DNA from: Amycolatopsis thermophila
GTDB lineage: Bacteria; Actinomycetota; Actinomycetes; Mycobacteriales; Pseudonocardiaceae
Assembly: GCF_030814215.1 (NCBI RefSeq)
Contig: NZ_JAUSUT010000001.1
Coordinates: forward strand, 372,001 to 436,000
Reading direction: 5' to 3'
Length of the DNA stretch: 64,000 nt
Shown: positions 16,428 through 25,084 of the stretch, in pieces
How the letters are laid out: each line of letters opens with the position of its first letter
How positions within the stretch are numbered: the stretch's first letter is position 1
Notes under the pieces: model-generated
What the model was told of the DNA's origin: nothing
Databases searched by the model: none
Seen by the model: only the letters and a program-made list of their open reading frames with translations
Translations under genes and position numbers: made by a program

Positions 16428-16620
16428 TGAGGCCATGGCGTTGGTGACGCCGGTGTGGAGTCGAGTCGCTGGTGGCTGGTCTCCGGTGCCGACGTGTGGC
16501 CGACGGTAGTTGTAATGGATGTTCCAGACGGCCAGGGCTGCGGTGGATGTGGATGATGCCGTGGCGGGTGAAGAACGCCCGGGCCCGGTGGACGGGCATG
16601 CCGGCACCAACGTCATGACC
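16428..16620 (-). pseudogene. IS481-family transposase remnant
   Basis: Two out-of-frame pieces of a DDE transposase lie side by side. RARAFFTRHGIIHIHR (about 16560-16610) matches the start of the catalytic core, and ALAVWNIHYNYRRPHVGTGDQPPATRLHTG (about 16440-16540) matches the C-terminal end. The stretch between them, which should carry the second Asp and the Glu, is deleted. No terminal inverted repeats are evident. This is a dead fragment, not an active insertion sequence. Confidence 0.75.
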
Positions 16621-16696
16621 CGCACCAGTTGGCTGTCACATTTCGCCGGGCTGTTCCGTCAGGGATGTGGAAACCCCAACGGAACAGGAGTTCACC

Positions 16697-17170
16697 GTGG
16701 ACGCTCGTCTGAACCTCTTCGCCAGCCCGACGGCAGGCAAGTTCTTCAAGCACATCTTCGCGGCGGGCAAGGTGCTCGCCGATTCGACGCTGCCCGCGAC
16801 CACGCAGGCGCTGCTGACGCTGCGCGCCAGCCAGATCAACGGCTGCGGTTACTGCACGGACATGCACTACAAGGACGCGGTGGCGGCCGGCGAGGAGCCG
16901 ACGCGGCTGAACCTGGTGGCGGCCTGGCGCGAAGCCACCGTGTTCACCGAGGCCGAACGCGCGGCCCTGGAGCTCACCGAGGAGGGCACCCGCATCGCCG
17001 ACGCGGCCGGTGGTGTCAGCGACGAGGTGTGGGCCAACGCGGCCAAGCACTACGACGAGGAGCAGCTCGCCGCGCTGGTCGCCGCAATCGCGCTCATCAA
17101 CACGTGGAACCGCATCAACGTCATCACCCGGAACCCGGCCGGCGACTACCGGCCCGGCCAGTTCGCCTGA
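16697..17170 (+). CDS. Carboxymuconolactone decarboxylase/AhpD-family protein
   Basis: A 157-residue all-helical protein with the AhpD-type redox motif CGYCTDMH (Cys50, Cys53, His57), used by alkylhydroperoxidase-like members to reduce peroxides. The GTG at 16697 is preferred over an ATG 30 bases upstream because AACAGGAG lies just before it. No partner gene is adjacent; the upstream neighbour is an IS fragment. Subfamilies also include lactone decarboxylases, but the CxxC-x3-H motif favours a peroxidase-like role. Confidence 0.88.
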   Translation: MDARLNLFASPTAGKFFKHIFAAGKVLADSTLPATTQALLTLRASQINGCGYCTDMHYKDAVAAGEEPTRLNLVAAWREATVFTEAERAALELTEEGTRIADAAGGVSDEVWANAAKHYDEEQLAALVAAIALINTWNRINVITRNPAGDYRPGQFA

Positions 17171-17180
17171 TCCGGCACAG

Positions 17181-17206
17181 CCCCGGGACCTTCGGAGGTC
17201 CCGGGG
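17181..17206 (+). terminator. Hairpin terminator after the AhpD-like gene
   Basis: A perfect 10-bp stem (CCCCGGGACC / GGTCCCGGGG) with a TTCGGA loop begins 10 bases after the stop codon. There is no long T run, as usual in high-GC actinobacteria. Confidence 0.8.
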
Positions 17207-17264
17207 CGGGCCGCTCCCTAGTACCGTGATCCGGTCTCACCCGGACGAGTGATTGGGGACATCG

Positions 17265-18683
17265 GTGGCCGTACGCGAGCTGTTCCGGCGCAAACCCGTC
17301 GAGCAGATCGAAGCCGAGGAAGGCGGCGGGCTCCAGCGGACACTGGGCCTGTGGCAGCTGACGGCGATCGGCGTGGGCGGGATCATCGGGGCGGGCATCT
17401 TCTCGCTCGCGGGCGCGGTGGCGAACGAGACCGCCGGGCCCGCGGTGCTCATCTCGTTCCTGGTGGCCGGCATCGCCAGCGCGGCCGCCGCGTTCTCCTA
17501 CGCCGAGTTCGCCGGGCTGATCCCGCGGGCCGGGTCGGCCTACACCTACGGCTACGCGGTGCTCGGCGAGCTCGTCGGCTGGTTCATCGGCTGGGACCTG
17601 CTTCTGGAGTACACCGCGATCGTCGCCGTGGTCGCGATCGGCATCTCCGGCTACTTCAACGACCTGCTGGGATTCCTCGACGTCCACCTGCCGCTGTGGA
17701 TGTCCGGCGCGCCGGGCACCGAGCCGAACGGCGTGGCCGCGGGGTCGTACAAGGTGAACCTGTTCGCGATGCTGCTGTGCCTGCTGATCGCGTTCGTCCT
17801 GAACCAGGGCATGCGGTCGGCCGCGCGGTTCGAGACGCTGCTGGTGTACCTCAAGGTCGCGCTCGTCGTGCTGGTGATCGTGGTCGGCGCGTTCCACGTC
17901 AAGACCGGCAACTGGTCGAACTTCTTCCCGTTCGGGATCAGCGGGGCCTTCACCGGTGCGGCGACGGTGTTCTTCGCGGTGTTCGGGTACGACGCGATGT
18001 CGACCGCGGCCGAGGAGTCGCGCGAGTCGCAGAAGCACATGCCGAAGGCGATCCTGTACTCGCTCGGGATCTCGATGGTGCTGTACGTGCTGGCGTGCCT
18101 GGTGCTGACCGGGATGGTGCCCTACACCGACATCGACCCGGAAGCCGCGTTCTCGAGCGCGTTCGAGTCGGTCGGGTTGCGCGCGCTGGGCGCGGTCATC
18201 GCCGTCGGCGCCATTCTCGGCATCCTGACGGTGCTGTTCACGTTCCTGCTGGGCGCGACCCGCGTCGGGTACTCGATGAGCCGCGACGGCCTGCTGCCGA
18301 AGTGGTTCTCCGGCACGCACCCGGTGCGGCGGGTGCCGAGCCGGATGACGTGGGTGCTCGGCGTGGCGGCCGCGGTGATCGCCGGCCTGCTGCCGATCGG
18401 CGAGGCGGCCGAGCTGACGAACATCGGCATCCTGCTGGCGTTCGTGGTGGTGTGCGTCGCCGTGGTGGTGCTGCGGTACCGCCGGCCCGACCTGCCGCGC
18501 ACGTTCCGCTGCCCCGGGGTGCCGGTGGTGCCGGCGATCGGGGTGGCGTTCTCGATCTGGCTGATCACGTTCCTCAAGCCGGAGACGTGGCTGCGGTTCG
18601 CGATCTGGTTCGTGATCGGGATGGTGGTCTACTTCACCTACAGCAGGCGGCATTCCCTCCTGGCACGTCACCACCAGAGGTAG
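17265..18683 (+). CDS. Amino acid permease (APC superfamily, cationic amino acid type)
   Basis: A 472-residue membrane protein with about 12-13 hydrophobic helices. The APC signature GVGGIIGAGIFSLAG is in helix 1, and a conserved FFAVFGYDAMSTAAEESRESQKHMPKAI block is typical of CAT-type permeases. It probably imports an amino acid by proton symport. The GTG at 17265 is chosen because GGGGAC lies 7 bases upstream; a TTG 12 bases earlier is the alternative. Its 3' end overlaps the convergent glycine-rich gene by 16 bases. Confidence 0.9.
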   Translation: MAVRELFRRKPVEQIEAEEGGGLQRTLGLWQLTAIGVGGIIGAGIFSLAGAVANETAGPAVLISFLVAGIASAAAAFSYAEFAGLIPRAGSAYTYGYAVLGELVGWFIGWDLLLEYTAIVAVVAIGISGYFNDLLGFLDVHLPLWMSGAPGTEPNGVAAGSYKVNLFAMLLCLLIAFVLNQGMRSAARFETLLVYLKVALVVLVIVVGAFHVKTGNWSNFFPFGISGAFTGAATVFFAVFGYDAMSTAAEESRESQKHMPKAILYSLGISMVLYVLACLVLTGMVPYTDIDPEAAFSSAFESVGLRALGAVIAVGAILGILTVLFTFLLGATRVGYSMSRDGLLPKWFSGTHPVRRVPSRMTWVLGVAAAVIAGLLPIGEAAELTNIGILLAFVVVCVAVVVLRYRRPDLPRTFRCPGVPVVPAIGVAFSIWLITFLKPETWLRFAIWFVIGMVVYFTYSRRHSLLARHHQR

Positions 18684-19282
18684 ACGTACCCGGGTGCGCC
18701 GGGCGCGCCGGCGGCGCCGCCGGAACCGATCCCGCCAGGCGGCTCGCTCGGAATCACTCCCGCTGTCCCGGGCTGGTCGGCGGTGCCGTTGCTGCCGGTG
18801 GCCACCAGCCCGGGCGAGGTTCCGCAGTCCGCGGTGCCGCCGCGCCCGTACGCCCCAGGCGTCCCGGCTTGCCCGCCGTGGGCCACGACGAGTGGTGGGC
18901 TGCCGGTGACGCCCAGGCTCGAGTCGCCGCCCGGAGCCCCGGGGACGCCGCCCACGCCGACGGTCACGATGTACTCCGTGGCCGGCGTGACCGCGACCGA
19001 ACACCAGGCGGCACCCCCGCCACCACCGGTGGTGCCCGGCGCGTTGGGCGGCTGTTGTGCCGGGGTCTCCGGGGGTTTGGGTGCGGCGGCCGGCGAGGCC
19101 GTCACCCCGCCCCCGCCGCCCGCGCCCCACAGCGCGATGAACACCGAGCTGACGCCCTCGGGCGCGGTGAAGGTGCCGCCCGCGGTGAAGGCCCGGTCCC
19201 CGTGGGCGGGTTCGGCCCCGGCCACCGGCGCGGTGGCCGTGATCAGCACGGCCGCGACGGCAACGGCCTTTCCGAACACCAT
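18668..19282 (-). CDS. Secreted glycine-rich protein
   Basis: A 204-residue protein with a clear Sec signal peptide (MVFGKAVAVAAVLITATAPVAGA, cleavage near residue 23). The mature part opens with FTAGGTFTAPEGVSSVFIALWGAGGGGG, like the glycine-rich beta domains of phage tail and cell-surface proteins (the WGAGGGGG pattern). The rest is Gly/Pro/Ala-rich with two Cys residues. Likely extracellular; function unknown. The ATG at 19282 is chosen to give the signal peptide; longer upstream starts would place charged residues before it. Confidence 0.75.
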   Translation of the reverse strand: MVFGKAVAVAAVLITATAPVAGAEPAHGDRAFTAGGTFTAPEGVSSVFIALWGAGGGGGVTASPAAAPKPPETPAQQPPNAPGTTGGGGGAAWCSVAVTPATEYIVTVGVGGVPGAPGGDSSLGVTGSPPLVVAHGGQAGTPGAYGRGGTADCGTSPGLVATGSNGTADQPGTAGVIPSEPPGGIGSGGAAGAPGAPGYVYLWW

Positions 19283-19530
19283 GCTCGAAAGGGTGCGCCG
19301 TCCGGCGGGCTCGCGCACTTCTTTCAGCCGATGGGGTGAGCCCGACGGCCGGGACCGGCGGACTTCTCCGGCAAACCCACCTGGCACCGAACACAACGAA
19401 CCGGAATGACCTGCTCTGCCCGTTCGGTCACGGGGCGGACTGGGCCGACGCGCTGCTGAAGAAGGCGGCGGAGCAGATCCGATGGCCGCGCGGCCTGCCG
19501 GCGAACACCACCGTCAGGCCGCCGGTCCGG

Positions 19531-20883
19531 TCAGCACTCGATCACGTTCACCGCCAGTCCGCCGCGCGCGGTTTCCTTGTACTTGACGTGCATGTCGCGC
19601 CCGGTGTCGCGCATGGTCTTGATCGCCTTGTCCAGGCTCACCACGTGGCTGCCGGTGCCACGCAGCGCGATCCGGGCGGCGTTGATCGCCTTCACCGAGG
19701 CGATCGCGTTGCGCTCGATGCACGGGATCTGCACGAGACCACCCACCGGATCGCAGGTGAGGCCCAGGTTGTGCTCGATGCCGATCTCGGCCGCGTTCTC
19801 CACCTACCGGGGGCTGCCGCCGAGGACTTCGCACAGTCCCGCCGCGGCCATCGAGCACGCGGATCCGACCTCGCCCTGGCAGCCGACCTCCGCGCCGGAG
19901 ATCGACGCGTTCTGCTTGACCAGGATGCCGATCGCCGCCGCGGCGAGCAGGAACCGCACGACCCCGTCGTCACCGGCATCCGCCTCGAACCGCGTGTAGT
20001 AGTGCAGGACCGCGGGGATGATGCCCGCCGCACCGTTCGTCGGCGCGGTGACGACGCGGCCGCCCGCGGCGTTCTCCTCGTTGACGGCGAGGGCGAACAG
20101 GGTGACCCAGTCCACCACGTCGAGCGGGTCCCGCGCGCCCTGCCGGACGTGAGTTCGCGGAACAGGCCGGGCGCGCCGCGGCACCCGCAGACCTCCCGGC
20201 AGCACCCCTTCCCCCTGACAGCCCGCCCGCACGCAGCCGGCCATGACACCCCAGATGTGCAGCAGCCCGTCCCGGACCTGGCGTTCGGTTCGCCCCGCCA
20301 GTTCGTTGGCGAGCATGACGTCGCTGATCCGCAGCCCGCGGTCGGCGCAGATCCGGAGCAGGTCGGCGGCCGTGGCGAACGGGTACCGCACCGGCGTGGT
20401 GTCGGCCACGATGCGATCCGCCCCAGCCGCCTGCTCGTCCACCACGAAACCGCCGCCCACCGAGTAGTAGGTGCGTTCCCGCAGGACCTCGCCGCCGGCC
20501 CCGCGGGCGGTGAACATCATGCCGTTGGGGTGGACGGGCAGGGATTTCCGGCGGTGCAGCACCACCTCGACACCGGTCTCGTGCACCCCGTTGAGCGTCA
20601 CGGCGCCCCGTTCCCGCACCCGCGCGGCCCGGGCTTCCGCGGTGCGGGTGTCCACGGTGGCGGGATCTTCGCCCAGCAGACCGAGCAGGACCGCATTCTC
20701 CGACCCGTGGCCGTGCCCGGTGGCCCCCAGCGACCCGAACAGTTCCACATGCACCAGCTCGGGCAGCCGCCCCTCCCCCGTCAGTCCGTCCGCGAACCGC
20801 TTGGCCGCCCGCATCGGTCCCACCGTGTGCGAGGAGGACGGGCCGATTCCGACGGTGTAGAGGTCGAACGCGCTCAGCGCCAC
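19531..20883 (-). pseudogene. sdaA: L-serine dehydratase, interrupted by in-frame TAG
   Basis: Iron-sulfur L-serine ammonia-lyase (serine to pyruvate plus ammonia). Hallmarks are SSSHTVGPMRAA, the [29 protein letters not shown] core and GCQGEVGSACSMAAAG. A TAG at 19804-19806 stands where Gln is expected (GGSPR[12 protein letters not shown]); the frame then continues with [12 protein letters not shown] and ends at 19531. The cluster cysteines are thus split between the two halves, so the short product should be inactive. About residues 245-270 also look frame-shuffled, with the expected [13 protein letters not shown] present in another frame. The GTG at 20883 lies 10 bases after the glyA stop. 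Confidence 0.85.
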
Positions 20884-20893
20884 CGCGCGGCCC

Positions 20894-22165
20894 TCACATC
20901 TCCGGGTAGAGCGGGAACTTCGCGGCCAGCGCCGCCACGCGGGCACGCAACCCGGGCAGCACATCCTCCGGCGCGGACGTGACGAGCGCCGTCGCGAGGA
21001 TGTCGGCGACCTCGGCGAACTCCGCGGCGCCGAAGCCGCGCGTGGCGAGCGCGGGCGTGCCGATCCGCACTCCCGAGGACACCATCGGCGGACGCGGGTC
21101 GAAGGGCACCGCGTTGCGGTTCACGGTGATGCCGGCCGCGTGCAGCCGGTTATCGGCCTGGCGCCCGTCGAGCGCCGAGTGCCGCAGGTCCACCACCACG
21201 AGGTGGACCTGTGTGCCGCCGGTGAGGACCGAGATCCCGGCCTGCCGGACGTCGTCGGCGAGCAGCCGGCGGGCGATGAGGCGGGCGCCCTCGAGGGTGC
21301 GGCGCTGCCGGTCGCGGAACTCTTCGGTCCCGGCCAGTTTGAACGCCACCGCCTTCGCCGCGATCACGTGCTCGAGCGGACCGCCCTGCTGCCCCGGGAA
21401 GACCGCCGAGTCGATGCGTTTGGCCAGCGCCGCGTCGTCGGTGAGGATCACGCCGCCGCGCGGGCCGCCGAGAGTCTTGTGGGTCGTGGTGGTGACGACG
21501 TCGGCGTGCGGCACCGGGCTGGGGTGCAGGCCGGCCGCCACGAGCCCGGCGAAGTGCGCCATGTCCACCACCAGGCGCGCGCCGACGTCATCGGCGATGC
21601 GGCGGAACGCGGCGAAGTCCAGGTGCAGCGGGTAGGCCGACCAGCCGGCCACGATGAGCTTCGGGCGGTGCTCGGCCGCCAGCCGCTCGACCTCGGCCAG
21701 GTCCAGCCGGAAATCGGTGTCACGCACGTGGTAGGGCACGACCCGGTAGAACCGGCCGCTGGAGTTCGCCCGCATCCCGTGCGTCAGGTGCCCGCCGTGG
21801 GCCAGGTCGAGGCCGAGCACGGTGTCACCGGCTTCGAGCATCGCGAACATGGCCGCCGCGTTGGCCGGTGCCCCGGAATTCGGCTGGACGTTGGCGAAAC
21901 GGGATCCGAACAGTTGCTTCACGCGGTCGATGGCGAGTCGTTCCACGGTGTCGACGTGCTCGCAGCCGCCGTAGTACCGGCGACCGGGATAACCCTCGGC
22001 GTACTTGTTGGTCAGGACCGAGCCCTGCGCCTGCATCACCGCCACCGGCGCGGAGTTCTCGCTCGCGATCAGCTCGAGGGTGTGCCGCTGACGGTCGAGC
22101 TCGGACGTCACCGCGGCGTGCACCTCGGGGTCCACTTCGGACAGCGGGAGGTCGTGCGTACCCAT
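20894..22165 (-). CDS. glyA: Serine hydroxymethyltransferase
   Basis: A 423-residue PLP enzyme interconverting serine and glycine with tetrahydrofolate. The PLP lysine lies in [14 protein letters not shown]; other family blocks are [38 protein letters not shown] and [19 protein letters not shown]. It is intact, unlike its neighbours. Its ATG overlaps the gcvH stop (TGATG). Under the upstream glycine riboswitch it should turn excess glycine into serine, which SdaA would then deaminate. A second copy of glyA elsewhere in the genome would be expected. Confidence 0.95.
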   Translation of the reverse strand: MGTHDLPLSEVDPEVHAAVTSELDRQRHTLELIASENSAPVAVMQAQGSVLTNKYAEGYPGRRYYGGCEHVDTVERLAIDRVKQLFGSRFANVQPNSGAPANAAAMFAMLEAGDTVLGLDLAHGGHLTHGMRANSSGRFYRVVPYHVRDTDFRLDLAEVERLAAEHRPKLIVAGWSAYPLHLDFAAFRRIADDVGARLVVDMAHFAGLVAAGLHPSPVPHADVVTTTTHKTLGGPRGGVILTDDAALAKRIDSAVFPGQQGGPLEHVIAAKAVAFKLAGTEEFRDRQRRTLEGARLIARRLLADDVRQAGISVLTGGTQVHLVVVDLRHSALDGRQADNRLHAAGITVNRNAVPFDPRPPMVSSGVRIGTPALATRGFGAAEFAEVADILATALVTSAPEDVLPGLRARVAALAAKFPLYPEM

Positions 22166-22476
22166 CAGGCGCCGCCGGTGCGCGCCAGGTAGGCGGCCGC
22201 GTCGAGCAGGTCGCCCACCGCGGCGACCTTCATCCGGATCAGCCAGCCCTCGCCGAACGGGTCGGTGTTGAGCAGACCGGGGTCGGCGGCGACCTTCGCG
22301 TTGACCTCGACGACCTCGCCGTCCACCGGCGCGTAGAGCTCGCTGACCGACTTGGTGGACTCGATCTCACCGCACGGCCGGCCCGCCGCGACGGTGCTGC
22401 CGACGGTGGCGGTGTCCCCGTCGACGTCGAGCCACTCGTGCTCGGCGGTGTACTTCAGCTCGGCCGGAACGGACAC
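22165..22476 (-). CDS. gcvH: Glycine cleavage H protein with internal deletion
   Basis: A 103-residue lipoyl carrier protein; the family is usually 125-130 residues. The N-terminus ([21 protein letters not shown]) and the lipoyl-lysine segment ([24 protein letters not shown]) are clear, but about 21 residues normally between them (roughly ITDYAxxxLGDVVFVxLPxVG) are missing in frame. These form core strands of the lipoyl domain, so folding and interaction with P and T proteins may be impaired. The GTG at 22476 has an excellent GAGGAGG site. No gcvT lies between it and the riboswitch, unlike the Streptomyces gcvT-gcvH-glyA-sdaA order as I recall it. Confidence 0.85.
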   Translation of the reverse strand: MSVPAELKYTAEHEWLDVDGDTATVGSTVAAGRPCGEIESTKSVSELYAPVDGEVVEVNAKVAADPGLLNTDPFGEGWLIRMKVAAVGDLLDAAAYLARTGGA

Positions 22477-22661
22477 GGGCGCCTCCTCGGCTGATCGGGC
22501 CCGCACGGCAGCGGCCGGCATCGGGTCCGGAGTGGACCGTGTGGTGGGCGGGCCGGCGGATGGCGCGGCGGTCCCGGCACGGGAGGGGGATGCGGGAACG
22601 GAGTTCACGGCAGGAGGCTCCCGGTGTCCGGCACCGCACCGACGCGGCACCACGGCTGGGT
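22477..22661 (-). other. Spacer between glycine riboswitch and gcvH
   Basis: The frame is open into gcvH but the predicted peptide is Pro/Ala/Ser/Arg-rich with no family resemblance. It may be the scar of a lost gcvT gene or simply a long leader. No hairpin followed by T residues was recognised. Confidence 0.4.
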
Positions 22662-22845
22662 GGGCCTCCCCGCTCTGTCATCGATACCTGAGAGCTTCAC
22701 CGCGGGAGCGGTTTGCACCGTGGGCGCAGGACCGGGTCCTGACTTTCCAGAGTTCGCCTCGCCGGAGCGGTGGGGGTGCCTGAGAGATTCTGGGGAGTGT
22801 TGCTCCTTCGGCGTCCCGCCCGCGGCGGGAGCTCTCCCGCTCCGG
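22662..22845 (-). promoter_or_regulatory. Tandem glycine riboswitch
   Basis: On the minus strand the leader contains both aptamers. Aptamer 1 shows GGGAGAG, GCCGAAGGAGCAA and CTCTCAGGCA. The linker GCGAACTCTGGAAAG follows. Aptamer 2 shows ACGGTGCAAACC, CTCTCAGGTA and CGATGACAGAG ending near GGGGAGG. These are the conserved glycine-riboswitch blocks in the right order. It heads gcvH-glyA-sdaA, and glycine binding normally switches such operons on. About 185 bases with no recognisable gene separate it from gcvH. Confidence 0.92.
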
Positions 22846-22946
22846 TTCGAATGGCGCGATATGCAGTTTGACGGATGCCGAACCTAACGGGACCGGTCCG
22901 GGCCGGTCAAGAGGCTGGCCTGACGTTCAAAAACGCCAACTGACTC

Positions 22947-22982
22947 TTGCTGATATCTCAACCCGAGTTTACTGTGATCCCA
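22947..22982 (+). promoter_or_regulatory. Candidate promoter and GntR operator before hyuA
   Basis: TTGCTG (22947-22952), a 17-base spacer and TACTGT (22970-22975) resemble a sigma-70-type promoter. Overlapping it is CTGATATCTCAAC (22950-22962), then GTGATCCCA (22974-22982). The same two blocks recur before the aminotransferase gene at 33094-33124 with nearly the same spacing (11 versus 9 bases), suggesting a shared regulator site. The GntR gene of the cluster is the natural candidate. Confidence 0.5.
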
Positions 22983-23008
22983 CTTACTCGTTCAGTGAAG
23001 GAGATCCC

Positions 23009-25084
23009 GTGGCTTCCCGTCCCGATCCCCGACCGGCCGGCTGGCGAGTCGGCGCCGACATCGGCGGCACCTTCACCGACGTCATCGCGCTGGGTCCGGC
23101 CGGCGACGTTGTCCCGATGAAGGTCCCCTCCACCCCGCCGGACTACGGCGCGGGGGTGGTGTCGGCGACCACCGGTGTGCTGGCCGCGGCCGGGGCGAAA
23201 CCGGAAGCCGTCACCGCGATGCTGCACGGCACCACCGTGGCCACCAACGCGATCCTGGAGATGACCGGCGTCCGCACCGCGGTCGTCACCACCCGCGGCT
23301 TCCGCGACGTGCTGGAGCTCGGCCGGCTGCGGCGGCCGGTGCTCTACGACCTGTCCTGGTCCAAGCCGGTGCCCCTCGCCCGGCGGCGGCACCGGTACGA
23401 ACTCGACCAGCGCATCACCGCCGACGGGCGGCTCGATCCCCCGGCCGACGACGACGAGATCCGCACCCTGGCCGCGCGCCTGCGGGCGGCGGGGATCCGG
23501 GCGGTGGCCGTGTGCCTGATCAACTCCTACGTCCGGCCCGACGAGGAACGCCGGGTCGCCGAGCTGCTGCGGGCCGAGCTGCCCGGCGTCTACGTCACCG
23601 CGTCGGTCGACGTGTCGCCGCAGCCGCACGAGTTCGAGCGCACGAGCACCGTGACCGTCAACGCCTACGTCGGCCCGGCCGTGCACGGCTACCTCACCCG
23701 GCTGGAAGCCGGGCTGCGGGCGGCCGAGGTGACCGCACCGCTGCTGGTGATGCAGTCCAGTGGCGGGCTGCTGGAGGCGGCTTCCGTCGCACAGCGGCCG
23801 GTGCAGATCATCGAATCCGGTCCCGCGGCCGGGGTGACCGCGGTGCAGAAGCTGGCCCAGCTGATCGGACTGTCCACAGTGGTCGCCTTCGACATGGGCG
23901 GGACCACGGCGAAGGCCTCCCTGATCGAGGATGGCGAGCCGTTCGTCTCCGCCGACTACGAGGTCGGCGGCGGGATGAACGTCGCCCGCGGCCTCAGCTC
24001 CGGCGCCGGGTACCCGGTGCGCGCCCCCTCGATCGACATCGCCGAGGTCGGATCCGGCGGTGGCAGCATCATCTCCGTGGACCCGGCCGGCGCGCTGCAC
24101 GTGGGTCCCGCCAGCGCCGGTTCCCGGCCGGGCCCGGCCTGTTACGGGCAGGGCGGTGAACTGCCGACCCTGACCGACGCCAACGTGACGCTCGGGTACC
24201 TCAGCCCGCACGCCCTGGCCGGTGGCCGCGTGCCGGTCCACCCCGACCTGGCCGTGAAGGCGCTGACCCCGGTCGCCGAACAGCTCGGCGACGACGTGGC
24301 GGGCACCGCGCGAGGCGCCTACCAGGTGGCGGTGTCGAGCATGACGACCGCGGTCAAGGCGGTGACCAGCGAACGCGGACGCGACCCGCGGGAGGCCACC
24401 ATGGTCGCCTTCGGCGGCGCCGGTCCGCTCTACGCCGCCGCGCTGGCCCGCGAACTGGGCATCTCCACCGTGATCGTGCCCGTGTACCCGGGCCTGTTCA
24501 GCAGCCTGGGCCTGCTCGTCGCCGACACCGAGCGGCACGAGCTCACCCCGTACCGGGACGAGTTCGCGCAGACCAGCGCGCTCGCCGCGGAGTTCGGCCG
24601 CCTCGCCGCGAAGGTGACCGACGAGCTGGGGCCGGACGCCGTGGTGGACCGGCTGCTGGACATGCGCTACCGCGGGCAGCGGTTCGAACTGCGCATCCGG
24701 GTGCCCGACGGCGACCTCACCGGCGACCTGCTCGCCGAGGTGCGATCGCGGTTCCACGCCGAGCACAAGCGCACCTACGGCCGGGCCGGCACCGACGAAC
24801 TGGTCGAGCTGGTCAACCTCCGGGTCCGCGGCCGGGTGCCCACCCCGGTGTCCATCGCCGACGTGCTGAGCCTGCCCGCCGCCGACCGCGAACCCACCAC
24901 CCGCGACTGCCGGTTCGCCGAGACCGTGCCGACCCCGGTCGTGGGACGGTCCGCCCTCGGCACCGAACCGGTGGCGGGACCGGTGGTCGTCGAGGACATG
25001 GACGCCACCACCCTCGTCCCGCCCGGTGCGCGAGTGCACCGCGACCGGTTCAACAACATCGTGATCACCTGGAGTGCCGCATGA
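23009..25084 (+). CDS. hyuA: Hydantoinase/oxoprolinase subunit A
   Basis: A 691-residue HyuA-family ATPase-like protein. The N-terminal actin-like phosphate-binding segment is GADIGGTFTDVIALG (15-29); LHGTTVATNAILE and the central VVAFDMGGTTAKASLI block are also typical. With HyuB it forms ATP-dependent hydantoinase, N-methylhydantoinase, 5-oxoprolinase or acetone-carboxylase-type enzymes; the substrate cannot be read from sequence. The GTG at 23009 is chosen because GAAGGAGAT lies just upstream. A start at 22868 would run through the promoter region. It overlaps hyuB by ATGA. Confidence 0.92.
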   Translation: MASRPDPRPAGWRVGADIGGTFTDVIALGPAGDVVPMKVPSTPPDYGAGVVSATTGVLAAAGAKPEAVTAMLHGTTVATNAILEMTGVRTAVVTTRGFRDVLELGRLRRPVLYDLSWSKPVPLARRRHRYELDQRITADGRLDPPADDDEIRTLAARLRAAGIRAVAVCLINSYVRPDEERRVAELLRAELPGVYVTASVDVSPQPHEFERTSTVTVNAYVGPAVHGYLTRLEAGLRAAEVTAPLLVMQSSGGLLEAASVAQRPVQIIESGPAAGVTAVQKLAQLIGLSTVVAFDMGGTTAKASLIEDGEPFVSADYEVGGGMNVARGLSSGAGYPVRAPSIDIAEVGSGGGSIISVDPAGALHVGPASAGSRPGPACYGQGGELPTLTDANVTLGYLSPHALAGGRVPVHPDLAVKALTPVAEQLGDDVAGTARGAYQVAVSSMTTAVKAVTSERGRDPREATMVAFGGAGPLYAAALARELGISTVIVPVYPGLFSSLGLLVADTERHELTPYRDEFAQTSALAAEFGRLAAKVTDELGPDAVVDRLLDMRYRGQRFELRIRVPDGDLTGDLLAEVRSRFHAEHKRTYGRAGTDELVELVNLRVRGRVPTPVSIADVLSLPAADREPTTRDCRFAETVPTPVVGRSALGTEPVAGPVVVEDMDATTLVPPGARVHRDRFNNIVITWSAA

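Noticed and set aside
12172-19806. Amber suppression (TAG read as an amino acid) to explain two in-frame TAGs
   Set aside because: TAG is used as a normal terminator in this window (enoyl-CoA hydratase at 13371-13373, the GntR gene), and no suppressor tRNA is visible. Mutation or sequence error is simpler.
22868-23008. Upstream extension of hyuA to 22868
   Set aside because: It would translate through the candidate promoter/operator and adds 47 residues unlike HyuA; GTG at 23009 has a GAAGGAG site.
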